Shown here piece by piece: positions 19,431 to 31,876 of a stretch of DNA of 64,000 nucleotides. A program made the position numbers and the translations under genes. The DNA comes from Cephalopachus bancanus (lineage: Eukaryota; Chordata; Mammalia; Primates; Tarsiidae), in NCBI GenBank assembly GCA_027257055.1, contig JAPVLO010000153.1:9936001-10000000 (forward strand). The letters run 5' to 3'. Numbering within the stretch: position 1 is the first letter of the stretch; each line of letters begins with the position of its first letter. The notes beneath the pieces were generated by a model, which saw nothing but the letters and a program-made list of their open reading frames with translations, searched no databases and had not been told where the DNA came from.

Positions 19431-19905
19431 CATAGCTATATTTAAAATTGGGGCAACTGGGTTCTGAGTGAGGATTTTTAAAAATTCCCCTATCAAAAAA
19501 TGAATAGATCACATGCCTATTTTAGCTGCTCAAAGGCATTTTTCACAAAGATCTTTGTTATTTGCTGGGTCCTACAGAGCTGAAATTGCTAGCAGCTACT
19601 GCATAAATTGGCTAGCAGCTACTGCCAAGGGAAAGATTTCCAGGTTTTAACACCAAGACAGAGATGCTCACATAAAAACTACACTTCTCAGCCAGTGAAT
19701 GAGTAAACTTAGTTGCGAAGAAATTTTTTCCATCAAGTTTGCTACCAAAAAAAAAAAAAAAACTAGACTAAACTAAAATTATCTCTCTCATGAGAAACTT
19801 AATCCCCTACCTTTTGAACACAAATTATGAGTATTGTTAAGGAATTATCAGCAAATTTTAGGTGTGATAATAGTATTATGTTTGTGATTTTAAAAAGAGA
19901 GGAGT

Positions 19906-20201
19906 GGCCAGGCACGGTGGCTCATGCCTGTAATCCCAGAACTTTGGGAGGTAAAGGCGAGAGGATTGCCTGAGCTCAGGGGTTCGAGACCAGCCTGAGC
20001 AACATGGTGAGACCTCATCTCTACAATAAATCAAAAAAATTAGCCAGGCGTGGTGGCACATGCTTATGGTTCCAGCTACTTGGAAGGCTGAAGTGGAAGG
20101 ATCGCCTGAGCCCAGCAGGTTGAGGGCATGGTGGTGGTGAGCATGCCACTGCTCTTCAGGCTAGGGGACAGAGTGAGACTCTGACTCCAAAAAAAAAAAA
20201 A
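19906..20201 (+). mobile_element. Alu SINE
   Basis: It begins 'ggccaggcacggtggctcat', has 'tctctacaataaatcaaaaa' in the linker, and ends 'actctgactcc' plus an A tail. The 'acaataaatcaaaaaa' linker is the lineage-type form. Confidence 0.92.
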
Positions 20202-21466
20202 TGAGAGTAGTGGCAGCATAATTTGTACCAAATTAACTCTCCCAAATAACAATTATATACTCTGAACAAAAATTTTTTTAAAGAACTATTTGAAGGCACT
20301 GGAAAGTGACCAAAAGCAGACAGTAGCTGGGAGAAAATTAAGTCTTAAAAGAAAGGACCACATTGCATAAAAACTAAATTGACAGAGCTTTTCCCCTGAA
20401 GGTACTCCCTATTCCAGGGAGCTTGGGGCAACTAGCACTCAAGCAGAAAGCCACAGCTTCTTGGCTTTTGAGATCAAAGGATGTCACCAGAGGCTGTTAT
20501 CAAGGGCATGCATTGAGGGAGTAAATCCTGGGAAGAAGAGAGTCACAAAGAGCACCCAAATCTTTCCATAAATTTCTGATGTCCTTGATTGATCCCTAAT
20601 CTGCACATGCACAGGGAGACACCAAGAAGTCCAAGAGGAAGATGGATGGCAGAAAAAGTTGAGGGACATTTGAGCTGCTATCTTCTGTACAAAAGAGAGT
20701 TTGGAGCTTGAATATTACCATGTTAGAGGAACTTGGGAAATACCTCAGACTTTCCAGCAAAATCCTACATGGACCACACCTTAGTAATAAAGACTATGTC
20801 CAAAGACTAAGGATTCACCCAAAGATTAAAAGCAAAATCAAAACAAAGCAACCTAAGAAAGAACAAAACTAAGTTTCCAAAATTCAAAGAGGTCAGTCAG
20901 TAATTTAACTTCCTTTAACTGCCTATTTGAACAAAAATTAACACTTCATGAGAACACATTTCCAGACACATCGCTATACCATTTCATCCACAACATCCTA
21001 TATAAAATAAAAAATACTAGCTATGTGGAGCAAGAAAGGTGACCTATAGCTGTGAAAAATATAGTAAATAGTGGGTGATTCTGAGATGATCCAAGTGTTA
21101 GAATTAGCAGATAAGGACTTTGAAACAGTTATTTCAAACACGCTAAAAACTTTAAAAAGCAATGACTGAAGAGAGTGACCAGATGGGAAATCGGCAGAGA
21201 AATGAAAGTTATAAAAAAGAACAAATAGAATTTCTAGAACTTGGTGCAGATAAATTAAGCTTTCTCAATTGAGAATTTCAGAACATGGGAAAGAACTTCT
21301 ACAAGAGAGGGCAGGTAACTGTATGTTGAAGGAAATTTCCAAAGTTGCCCAAATTTGTAATTTTTAAAGGTATGTAAAAATAAAAGATACTTCTTGGAAG
21401 AAAAAAAGGAATTTCTAGATCTGAAAAGTACCACATTGATAAATATATATATATTTTTATCAAAAA

Positions 21467-21532
21467 TAAAGCCTGTTTAGTGCATGTATATATATATATA
21501 TATATATATATACATGCACTAAACAGGCTTTA
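21467..21532. repeat. 66-bp perfect palindrome with (TA)n centre
   Basis: The left arm 'taaagcctgtttagtgcatg' plus TA repeats is mirrored exactly by the right arm, with TA repeats before 'catgcactaaacaggcttta'. Pairing is perfect over 33 bases per arm with no spacer, centred between 21499 and 21500. The (TA)n core spans about 21487-21512. It can form a hairpin or cruciform. Confidence 0.95.
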
Positions 21533-21615
21533 AAAGCAGACTGGAGACAGCAGAAGAGCCCATGATCTTGAAGACATAGCAGTAGTAAGTATCAATCTAA
21601 AGAACAGAAACAAAC

Positions 21616-21926
21616 AGCCAGTCATGGTGGCTCATGTCTGAAAGACCAAAGTAGGAGGATTGCTTGAAGCCAGCAGTTCGAAACCAACCTAAGCAGCATA
21701 TCAAGACCTCATCTCTACACACACACACAAAAAAAAATCAAAAAATTAGCTGAGCTTGGTGACGTGTGCCTGTAGTCCCAGCTACTTGGAAGACTGAGGT
21801 GGAAGGATCACTTGAGCCCAGGAGGTCGAGGCTGCAGTGAGCTGTGATTGTTCTGCTGCACTCCAGTCTAAGAGTGAGACTCCAGCTCAAAAAAAAAAAA
21901 AAGAAAAGAAAAAGAAAGAAGGAAAC
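21616..21926 (+). mobile_element. Alu SINE, diverged
   Basis: 'gccagtcatggtggctcatg', 'gcctgtagtcccagctactt', 'aggctgcagtgagctgtgat' and an A-rich tail show an Alu. The first monomer lacks the usual 'taatcccagcactttggg' segment, so it carries a deletion. Confidence 0.8.
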
Positions 21927-22784
21927 AAATCCAATGCACAACAATCTGCTATATTCCTACATACTAGCAATAAACAATTGGATATGATTGTTTTATTTTG
22001 TGTACAGCAGCATCAAAAGACAAATTTTTAACAAAAATTTAATCAAAGATCTTCAGGACCTCCACACATAAAGCCACAAACATTGCTGAGAAAAATTAAA
22101 GAAGACTCCAATAAATGGTGAAGTAGTTCGTGTTCATGGATTGGAAGACTCAGTATACTCAAAATGTCCATTTTCCCCCAAGTTGGTCTACAGATCAATA
22201 CAATCCAAATAAAAATATCCAGGAAGTTTTCTGTAGAAATTGACACGTTGATTCTAAAATGTATATAGAAAAAGAATAGAACTTAGAATAGGCAAAACTT
22301 TTTGAAAGAGTAGAAAAAATTAGGGGGCTCACCAGATTTCAAGATTTACTATAAAGCTACAATATTTAGGACAGTATAGAGCTGGTATAAAGATAGACAA
22401 ATAGATCAATGGAACAGAATAAATCATCTAAAAACTATACTCACATAGTCATTTGAGTTTTGACCAAGGCACCTGAGCAATACAATGGAAAAAAACAAAG
22501 TATTTTTAACACACGGTGGTAATACAAACAAAATGGGAACAAAATAAGACTTGATTTCTAATTCATAGCAAATACAAAATTCACTTGAGATAGATCATAG
22601 ACTTAAACATGAAAGCCAAAACTTTTATAAAACTCTGAAAGAAAACAAAAGAATAGCTTTGTGACTTTGGGGCTGGTGAATTTTAATTAAATTAGATACC
22701 AAAAAAAATTGAACATTTAAAAAATTGACTTCGTCTGAAAAATACTGCTCATCAAAAGCACCATTAAAAACATCAAAAAGCAAA

Positions 22785-23075
22785 GCTGGGCGCACTGATT
22801 CAAGCCTGTAATCCCAGCACTTTGGGAGACCAAGGTGAGAGGATTGCCTGAGCCCACAGATTCGAGACCAACCTGGGCAACTTGGCAAGACCTCATCTCT
22901 ACAATAAAAAAAAAAAAAGTAGCTGGGCATGGTGGCACGTGCTTGTAGTTCCAGCTACTTGGAGGGCTGAGACGGAAGGATCCCCTGAGCCCAGTAGGTC
23001 AAGGCTGCAGTGGCCGTGAGCGTACCACTGCATTCCAACCTGGGCGACGGAGTGAGACTCCAACTCAAAAAAAAT
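22785..23075 (+). mobile_element. Alu SINE inserted in old LINE-1
   Basis: This full dimer runs from 'gctgggcgcactgattcaag' to 'gactccaactc' plus an A tail. A 12-base duplication, 'tcaaaaagcaaa', flanks it (22773-22784 and 23076-23087), and LINE-1 ORF2 sequence continues on both sides. Confidence 0.92.
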
Positions 23076-23430
23076 TCAAAAAGCAAATTAAAGACTGAAA
23101 AAATATTCATTACACATACACCTGAATTATATCCAGAATATTAAAAAAGAACACTTTAAGTCAATAACAAAAAGACAAATGACCCAAGTTTTAAATAGGC
23201 AAAATACTTCAGCAGACAGGTCACGAAAGTAGCCAACATGTACATGAAAAGAGACTAAAACCCACTATTCATTGGGCAAATAAAACTTAAAACCACAATG
23301 AAATACCATTTTATTGTTCATCAGAATGGCTAAAATTAAAAAGCTGACAACACCAGATGTAGATAAGGTTATGGAACAATTACAATCTCATACATTGCCA
23401 GGGTTATCATAAAACGATACTACTTTGGCA

Positions 23431-23475
23431 CTTTTTTTTTTTTGTCAGACATGGAGTCTCACTATACTTGGCTAT
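23431..23475 (-). mobile_element. Short Alu-like stub
   Basis: A T-run followed by 'catggagtctcactatactt' resembles the first bases of a minus-strand Alu that then stops. It is too short to be sure. Confidence 0.35.
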
Positions 23476-23701
23476 TTTTGTGTATATATTGGCAATTGCT
23501 CATTTTTTAAAAGTTTTGTTAGGTTATCAACTCCCTAAATGAACAACCTAAGCCTGGAAAATTGTGGAAGCTTGTCCACAATCAGTACTTAAAGAACATA
23601 CAAAATCCATTAATAATAAGGTCAACATGTATGTTTTGTCTAGTCTAATACTATGTTTCCTTATCATTTAACCAAAATAATTCTTTAAAAAATAAATAAA
23701 T

Positions 23702-23993
23702 AGCCAGGCAGCTCATGCCTATAATTCTAATACTTTGGAAGGTAGAAATGAGAGGATAGCCTGAGCCCCAAAGTTCAAGACCAGCCTGGGCAACACAACG
23801 AAACCTCGTCTGTACAATAAATCAAAAAATAAGCCTGGCCTGGTGGTGCTTGCCTGTGGTCTCAGCTACTTGGAAGGTTGAGGTGGAAGGATCACCCTGA
23901 GCCCAGCAGGTCGAGGCTGCGGTAGCCATGATCATGCCACCGCACTCCAGCCTGGGCGACAGAGTGGGACTCCGACTCAAAAGAAAAAAAAAA
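23702..23993 (+). mobile_element. Alu SINE
   Basis: The sequence runs from 'agccaggcagctcatgcct' to 'gtgggactccgactcaaaag' with both monomers. The 5' end lacks a few bases of the 'gtggctca' segment. Confidence 0.88.
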
Positions 23994-25011
23994 GGCATCT
24001 GTAAATCTCAAATATCAACCTAAAACAATAGTGCAACATACCAAGTGAACAATACTTCCTCAATCTGATTTGGGATTTATCATAATGAACTGATCTAAGT
24101 CATTTTAGAATCTATTTTTAAAAAATCTTTGGACAGTAAATTTCATATGCTTCCTAACTGTCAGGAAAAGTAGTAATTCCTTGTAATTATTCTTACTGTA
24201 TCTCTCAGGTCTATAGTTTGAGAGTTTGGTTAAGCCTTTTAATTTCAAGAAATGCCCCAAAGTTTTCACAAGGTTAGATTAGGCTATATTTTACTATATG
24301 TTTTAAAGAGACTGATCTTTTTTGTCTATTTCATAGGAAAACCATTTGGCTCCCTTGGGCAATTAAATGATAAACTTTTCTTTTGTAAAACCTTTAGGAT
24401 TAATGTATTCTACTAATGTAAGAAGACTTATTTCTCTTAAGAAAGCTACAAAAACTATGCAGAGTATTCCATATGCAGTTGTGATTTGGAATCATGAAGC
24501 TATTCCCAATATTTTGAGCAGTAGAATGAACTGAGCCCAATAAATACATTACCCACAATACAAGAGAGACTCCTGTTTTCATGTCTTAAGGAGCTGTATT
24601 ATCTCAACCTTACTGGTATTCTTAACAGCCTCAAAAAATTATGAAATCACACAAGTTTACAACTTGAACTTAGAGTTCATAGAGTCCAACCAATATATTC
24701 TGTAAATGAGAAACTGAAACCCACATCTGTTTCCTGATTCACCAATGTCATGCAGAGGAAAGGACAGAGCTGCAATTAGAACTTGTCTCCTAACTCCAAA
24801 CAAGCACCTTCATCATGAGTGTTCATTTGTTTATCAAGAAGGCATCTCCCTAAACACCTTGCTCACATCCATGGATAGAGTACCAAGTATGTCAACCTCT
24901 TCTTTAGAAGATTTAATATAAGTTCTGTAGCATGTATAAGGAGTTCCAAGATGTTATTCACATATCAGGAGGGATTTTTTTTTTTAATGAAAGAGTTTGC
25001 CCTAGCATATT

Positions 25012-25046
25012 ATTCATTATGCCCTTACACTCAGGGCATAATGAAT
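25012..25046. repeat. Perfect 14-bp inverted repeat, 7-base loop
   Basis: 'attcattatgccct' (25012-25025) pairs perfectly with 'agggcataatgaat' (25033-25046). The right arm is also the start of a locally duplicated segment. Confidence 0.9.
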
Positions 25047-25461
25047 GCATTAAGGAGGTCAGATTGGCTGTCAGCTCATATTCAGTTTGCCCTAGCAAAA
25101 TCTCTTAATTCGCTGTCAGGAAAATAAAATCAAAGGGAAAAAAGGTAATATTGGATACTAGATTGTTAAAGTCTGGTTTAAGGTTCTTGAAATAATCTTT
25201 GTAAACTGGCATAAAGTGAAAAAAAGGCTTAATCTGTTTTGATCCATCGCTGATAAGGTCAATTCATCATTATTTAAGGAATGGCTATAATTTTTTAAGA
25301 GCCAGAATTTAAGTAGGAAAAAATCCTCAAAGAACTTTGACAAAGAGATATCAAAAATCTTATATGTCAAATATCACTATTATTTGAGACAAGGGTCCTC
25401 CCTCACTCTCAGCGCATAATGAATGCATTAAGGAGGTCAGATTGGTGGTCAGCTCATATTC
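25031..25461 (+). repeat. Local direct duplication, 53 bases, copies 378 bases apart
   Basis: The segment 25031-25083 recurs at 25409-25461 with three mismatches ('gcataatgaatgcattaagg' is shared exactly). A separate 14-base word, 'agtttgccctagca', recurs at 24994-25007 and 25084-25097. The sequence between the two 53-base copies is not repeated. Confidence 0.9.
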
Positions 25462-25629
25462 TTCCTCTCCACCCACATTCTATTGCATTCACAGTGGGCC
25501 ACTTCAATGTCCCCATGCATTGTCCATTCATTCAACACCATAGCCCCTTGGTTCTTTGCCCACCACTATAATGAATTTCATCTCCATTCAATTTCATCAA
25601 CTCACTCTCATGCACATATTCTCAACCAA

Positions 25630-25805
25630 TGTTTCTCAGACTTTAACATGCAGACCGTGCACCTGGGGATTTTGGTTCAAATGCAGATTTTGATTCAGTA
25701 AGTCTGAGAGATGGAGGACTAAGATTCTTCATTTCTACCATCTCCCACGTGATGCCAATTTCACTGGTCCTTAGATCACCTTTTGAATAGCAAGACCCCT
25801 AGACC
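25630..25805 (+). mobile_element. MER5A-type hAT element
   Basis: 'tgtttctcagactttaacat', 'cacctggggattttggttca', 'aatgcagattttgattcagt' and 'cacgtgatgccaatttcac' match the MER5A consensus order (non-autonomous hAT-Charlie). Confidence 0.85.
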
Positions 25806-26317
25806 TTATTGTCACTCAGAACTGCTTTACTTTCAAATCTTTTTTTTTTTTTTTGCTATTATCCCTTAGCCTTCCTACACTCTTCTGTGTGCAGAGCCAA
25901 GCTCCTTGAACTCAAACTTCCATCCTCCTTGATTCCTCCTATAGGTTTGGTCACAGAGCTCTGAATAAAACAGTCCCCCAAGAGGAGCTGAGGTAGGTAG
26001 ACACACTGCTATCCAGCAGAGGTGCCAGTGGGAAACTGGAAGTAGGGGCTGACATTCAGGAGAGAGGTTAGAGTCAGAGATAGAAAGGTAGGTGTTACCC
26101 AGATAGAGCTGAACATCCCACCCAGGCAAGTGGATGTGCTGCCAGAAATAGTGTTTAGAGAGAAAAGGGCCAAGGGAAGAACCTTGGGAAACACGAATAT
26201 TTGTGGAAAAGAGGAATCATCATAGAAAAATAAGAAGGACACAGTGAAGTATTAGGTAAAAAACTTGAGGACAGTGATGTTTTGGCACCCAAGAGAGGAG
26301 AAAATTTCAAAAAAAAA

Positions 26318-26347
26318 AAAAAAAAGAGAGAGAGAGAAAGAGAGAGA
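26318..26347. repeat. A-run and (GA)n low-complexity tract
   Basis: A poly(A) run from about 26308 passes into GAGAGAGA with one interruption. Confidence 0.8.
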
Positions 26348-28249
26348 TCTTTCCAAACTAATCCTCTAAGAAATCCCTCCATCCAAGCTGGGTTATTTCC
26401 CTAAATATGAAATGTGAAATAGACATTATTCCTTACGAGTGTCCAATGCAACTCTACTTCTAAGCTTGGAGTCCCTGTATTTGCCTCACTTCGGAGACTC
26501 ATCTATATCCATGGAAAAATCAGGAGCCACCTACACAGGGGCTGAATTGTCCTCACAGCACCTAGCACAATACCTTTCTGAGTACAGGGGCTCAGAAAGT
26601 GCTGGATGTTGTGCATACAGGTTCAATCACCAGCCATCTTCAAGCTTAACTACACCCATGCTGATAGATAGGGTCAAGTGGTCAGCACAAATAGATGTAC
26701 ACTTAGAGGGCATATAAACCATATCTGAAATCTGTTCAATCCAAGGAATTCTTGAACATACAGTTACCATAAGTACATGATACCACTGAGACAGAAAAGG
26801 AAAAATAATCCAAGACTGAAAAGAATGCAATTTGTATGGCAAACTGGTAGGCAAACCGGTATGCCAATCTGATGCAGAACTGTTTACTAATAAAGAAATT
26901 TTCTTAAGATTTTTAAGATAGGTTAGAAACATAACTTTCCAACTTCAGTGATTTAGTAATTAGTCCACATAGAGATAGCTGGGTAGAAGAAACCGCTAAC
27001 AAAGGTATCCAAATTTAGGCCAACAATCGAAGCGTTTATTGCACAAAAGAGAGCAAGAGAGAGAATTGTCTATTCATCGCCTCCCTACCTCCAAATCACC
27101 GCCTGTGAGTGCAAGATTTTTAGATCTTTATTAGAGAAGCAAGTTTGCTCAGGGGGAAGAAAAATCAGAAGATGAAGACTAACTGAAAATAATTTCCTAC
27201 AACTTGAGTTACTTTCAAATTTTATAACCAGTAAAAAGGTTGAATCCTCAGCAATATATGATTCTAGTTCCTCTCTTTCAACAATTGGCTGGACCCCAGC
27301 AAGGATACCACTTCAAACCGTGACTACACACTGCATGCAGGGCCATAGGATGCTCTGCTTTAGGGTGCTAGGGCTGTTTTATTTGGACATTATCACCCAA
27401 AAACTTAAGCTTGAAAAAAAAAAAAACCTTTACAATCATTTTTCATAACTTCCAAGAGCAACTCATTGTGGTTTTCTCCATTTAACAGATTAAAGTACCT
27501 GGCACACAAGGTGGCATGCCCTGGGGTCGCTGATTGTCTTAATGCCCATCAATTAATATTTATTGAACCACCACCTTGGGTTCCTTCACCACATCTACCC
27601 ACATGGATAGCAGCATCAATGGCTAGGCCTTGTGAACCAGAACTCTGCTCTGACACTTTAAAAACCTGTGGCTGCTGTCAGCTTCAAACACTGGAGTCCT
27701 CAGTTAGTTGCAGCGGCCAAAGAAGCTGGCAGTAGCCTTTCAGCCTCTCTTCTTCCAAGCTGGAAGCCTGAGTACATGGACACACCCTTCTGCTTCCTGT
27801 CAAATTATCTGGAATGCAGAGTTATTCTATTAAGCGCAGTGCAAAGCTTCATGTAATGGAGCTTACGTTCTGAAAGTACCATGGTGCACTAGCCTTTGGA
27901 TGGTCTGACTAAAGACATGTTTCATGAGCAGGGATCTCTTGCAGAAAATGTAAATCATAGCATTTGAAGGACACTCCCTCATCTCCTCGACCTGACAACA
28001 AAATTCTACCTTTAGATTTGTTTACTTTAAGTCTTCTTTTTCCAAGTTCCTCCTTTAAATGCAATATCCTGGTAAAGCTAACCTACTGATCCTCTAATAT
28101 CTGTGCAAAGATATTCACTCACCTAGTGAAGAAAGAAATGCTGGCACCCTGAGGTGCTCAGAGGTATTGGAAGGAATGAGAAAGGCAGAAAAAAAAGGAA
28201 ATCTGAGCTTTCATTCTCTCTCATTTTGCCCCAGGCTCCTTCACTTACA

Positions 28250-31200
28250 AGGGTGGGTATAATTACTAGAGTCAATGGATGTTCTTTCTGTAAAATGAAC
28301 TACAGTTCATTTTTTAAATGATTGGACAATTCTAAAAAGAGTCAAAATTGTATTTCAATTGTGAAGAAGTTGGCCAAGTAAGCTGAAATGCCCTTCTTCA
28401 TACGGGGAAAACAGAAAATTGTGAAACATATTTCCACATTGCATTGCTCTTTTAGTGTTGCATATTTGAGTATATTGTCACCGTCATTGCAAAATGACTT
28501 TCTAACCACACATAATAGAAAAAAATAGTGATTGTTGTTTGAAAGGACAAATGAAGCTTATTGCTTGGAGAAGTCCTTTTTCATAAGTACTGTGGTTTCT
28601 CACAGAACATTTTCAGATTGCACCAGTTCAGTAGCATTTTTGCAATTAATAAATCCACACCTGTATGTGGCAATCTTGAGCAAATAGATGCTTATTTACA
28701 GATAATAATCACTTATTCAAAACGTTTCCAAGTCCTTCAAATATTATAATTTAGCACAACTAAAGTAATTTAAAAGTACAGGAATATGCAACTTAAAGCA
28801 GTTTTCCCTTTATTTCAAGAAAATGGAAGTGTTTGGGTTTTTTTTTTTTTTAGATTTCAATACATTTTTATTTAAATGTACTCTGAAAGCCAGCTGATAG
28901 TTCTTTAGCTCAAGAAAATAAATGGCTTTTAATCGGTCATTCCTCTTGCAGCGCGTTGGTCCATCTAATTACATTTTTTAATAAAAATCAATCTTATTAT
29001 TATGTTGGCATGTAAACTCTATTTTCCTGTTGTTAAAAATCAACTTGTGGTTTGCTTTGTGCTCTCAGACACAGTTAGCAAAGCCCTCCGGTGTCTGAAA
29101 GGGCCTTCTTATTTGGACAAATTATTCCCTGGCTGACTTAAAAGAAAGGGAGTGAGGTCAAAGGAGGGGAGGGGGAAGCCTCCTTCTCTTCTGATGCTGC
29201 AACAGCAGAAAAGCCCAGCCAAGCAGTCTCCCCCCAGCAAGTGGGGCGAATACAGCCTGAATCAGCTGCGTTTTCTCTATCCTATTAGCTTGACTAAATA
29301 GCTAACTTTAGAAATTCAGTAGGAGTACAAAATTCCAATTAAATGATATTGTATAAGACAAGAGGGAGGGAAATGTCCAACCAAGATTTTACTGATGATC
29401 TGATAACTTTTCAACTCATGTCACCTCCCACACTGCCTCTGTGTGAAACAAGTATCAAAATCCAAGTTGGCTTAAACAGCTTTACTGCTGGTCCTTCCTT
29501 ATTTAAGGAAATTAGAGTGTTGCTTTTCAACATTTGGATTTTCCAAAATGTAATGTCTGACCTATTTAGACAATTATTGATTAAGTCCTGCCTTTGTTCA
29601 AATACCCTGACTTGATAAGCCGCCTGCTTCCCCGCCTCTCGCTTCATTTTTGAGTATCAGAGGGACAGCTGGGAGACAAGGAATGCCCAAATACGCATTA
29701 CACCGCCCTAACAATACTGCTGTGCATTGGGCACTTTCAGGGTATTTGTTTAATTAGTTAAATTTTTAACTTTTAAATAAGGAGAAAAAACAAGCTATGG
29801 GTGGCCTGCTAACCTCAAACGAGCAAATATCCAAGGTTATAAAATCACCCCCTGCTCAGAATACCTGGTTAGAAATAAAAACAGCATTTACCAAATTCTA
29901 CCCCAAAACAAGAACAGAGGTCGCATTAAGAAGTATGAAACTGAACTTGAAAGCCAAAATACTAAGGATGCAACATTATTTTACTCTAAAAAGTACTTTA
30001 CATGCTCTTTATAACTAATACACTTTTCTTTAATAAAGCAACCCCCCCTCAAAAAAAAACCACTTCTAAAATTGTTGGAGAAATTCTGATCAACTCTTAA
30101 AAACTAGGCTCTAATTTTATGTTTGCAAAACTACACCTTGCAGCTGTATCTTTGCAAACACAAATTGGACACAGAACATTGCAATTACTTAATTTGTGTA
30201 TACAGCCGTGGGTTTTGCATGTACAAACAGTTACACGCCATAGAATGGTGGCAGTTTGGAACTGAAGAAAAGCTGGTCCTTTGTATTTTAAAGTTGGAGT
30301 CATGAAAATTTCCAAGAGACTTTTCTGATGTAATGTTACAAGCAGCAAAATACTTTATTGTAACAATATCCTCCTAAAATGGGGACGGGAAGATGGTTTT
30401 GATGATTGGGGCACTGTGATCTGTCTATAAAGACTAAGTAATCCTTACCCAGATAATGAAATTCAGCCTCTAAATTAAGACTAAAGTTAGAAAAACACTT
30501 ACAGCACATAATAACAGGGAATGAGAAGGCCCCTGGAGAGAGTGGTTCAAATCTGATTGTATAGTAGAGGAAGACCTAGGAAGTTAAGAAACCTAGTCAA
30601 GAGTTTTCTCATCCAAGATCCACTGTGCATATCCATGGTTAGGATGCTGCCTTCTCTCCTTTGGTGCTAGAATGATGCTGTCTGCAAAAATGGAGATTAC
30701 TAGAGGATAACTACACTTCAGAGGAGATAGATGGTCTCTGCTCTCTAGGAGTACACTGGAAGGTTACTGGGCCCTCTTAGCAAGTTTATGTCTTCAAATG
30801 TTTTTCACCTTTTTTCTAAAGTACTTTATTTTACAATGAAAGAGTCCTAACAGATTCTAGAAAGAGTATAAAATTGCATTGTGATAGATTACATTATGAT
30901 AAATTATAAATAACCTGCAGGGACACAAACATCTCCAATTATTTGTATGTAAATATCCCATCTTTTAACCCTAAAATTGAGTCAACTCAATTTTTTAAAA
31001 GCTATTTGAAAACCCAAAATTGGCAACAGGATCCCTAGATGTTGTTCCTATATATGTACAAAATAATCATTCTTAAAATGAAGCAGGCAAAGAGTTACAT
31101 TACAGCTAACAATTCAACCTCAGACAAAAAAATAAAATAAACAGACGTCATAAATCAGTACAACAACCCTGTAAAAGAACGTTTTTTGTTGTTACCTGGC

Positions 31201-31290
31201 AAAGCAATTAGTATGCATTATTGCTAATGTATGTTACTTGTGTGTTACTGCTTTTAAAAAATTATAGAAGTCAGATATGTCTGTGAGGGC
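28250..31290. other. Repeat-poor stretch of intron 3, possible regulatory DNA
   Basis: I recognise no Alu, LINE-1, MIR or DNA transposon over about 3 kb, in contrast with the rest of the intron. It contains short words that resemble transcription factor sites: TGTGGTTT at 29046-29053 (RUNX-like), GGAATG at 29680-29685 (TEAD-like), TAATTA at 28976-28981 and 29751-29756 (homeodomain-like), and a G-rich block near 29163-29176. Such words occur often by chance. No coding potential is apparent. A regulatory role is only a guess. Confidence 0.25.
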
Positions 31291-31876
31291 ATTGAGCTAG
31301 AAAATCAAGAAAAAAGAAAACACTGGAAGGAAGCTATAACCACATGGGAATTTCTAAAGGAGCTAGAGCATTTTGGACCCAAAGAAATATGCCCACTCCC
31401 TGTCTCAAACACACACCCTTCCCCCTTCTCTGGCTTTAAATATAACAAGATTATTTCCCACCGCCAAACACCCCCCCACCCACACACACACAAAATGGCA
31501 CCACCATCTTTGAACATTTACATGGTATTGAGCTTCAACAATCCAGAGATTTCTGGTAAATCTCAGCCATTTAACCACACATTCCCTCAAAAATTCCCAT
31601 CAATATGACAATACATGAATTATTTAAGGCATAAACCTACAAGTCTAAAGAGTACAGGAGAGAAATAGCAGACAAGAAACATCAACAAAATTTTGGAAAG
31701 GGGCAACTGACTCAATAGACCTGAGAAAGTAAAACTGAAGTGTGCACAGGGGATGGTGGGCACTCCAACAAGAAGCAAGTCCACTCCAGTTCAGAGGCTC
31801 AAGAACTAGCTACCTCCAGCGGTGGGGGTGCAATGAGGCTGAAATTAGAGAGATTAGCTCAAAGTCTGTATAAGAA

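Larger units (their letters stand above)
20880..23430 (+). mobile_element. Old LINE-1, split by SINEs and a TA microsatellite
   Basis: Segments around 21000-21470 and 21535-21610 resemble the ORF1-side region of old L1s. Segments 21930-22780 ('aacaatctgctatattcc', 'cccaagttggtctacagatc', 'agaaaacaaaagaatagc') and 23090-23430 ('tcatcagaatggctaaaatt', 'acaccagatgtagataagg') are L1 ORF2. Two Alus (21616-21926 and 22785-23075) and the palindrome at 21467-21532 interrupt it. All reading frames are broken. Limits are approximate, and the 5' part is less certain than the ORF2 part. Confidence 0.65.

Noticed and set aside
26990..27430. Possible LTR end ('cgtttattgcacaaaagaga')
   Set aside because: I could not find matching ends or an internal region, and the resemblance is limited to one word.
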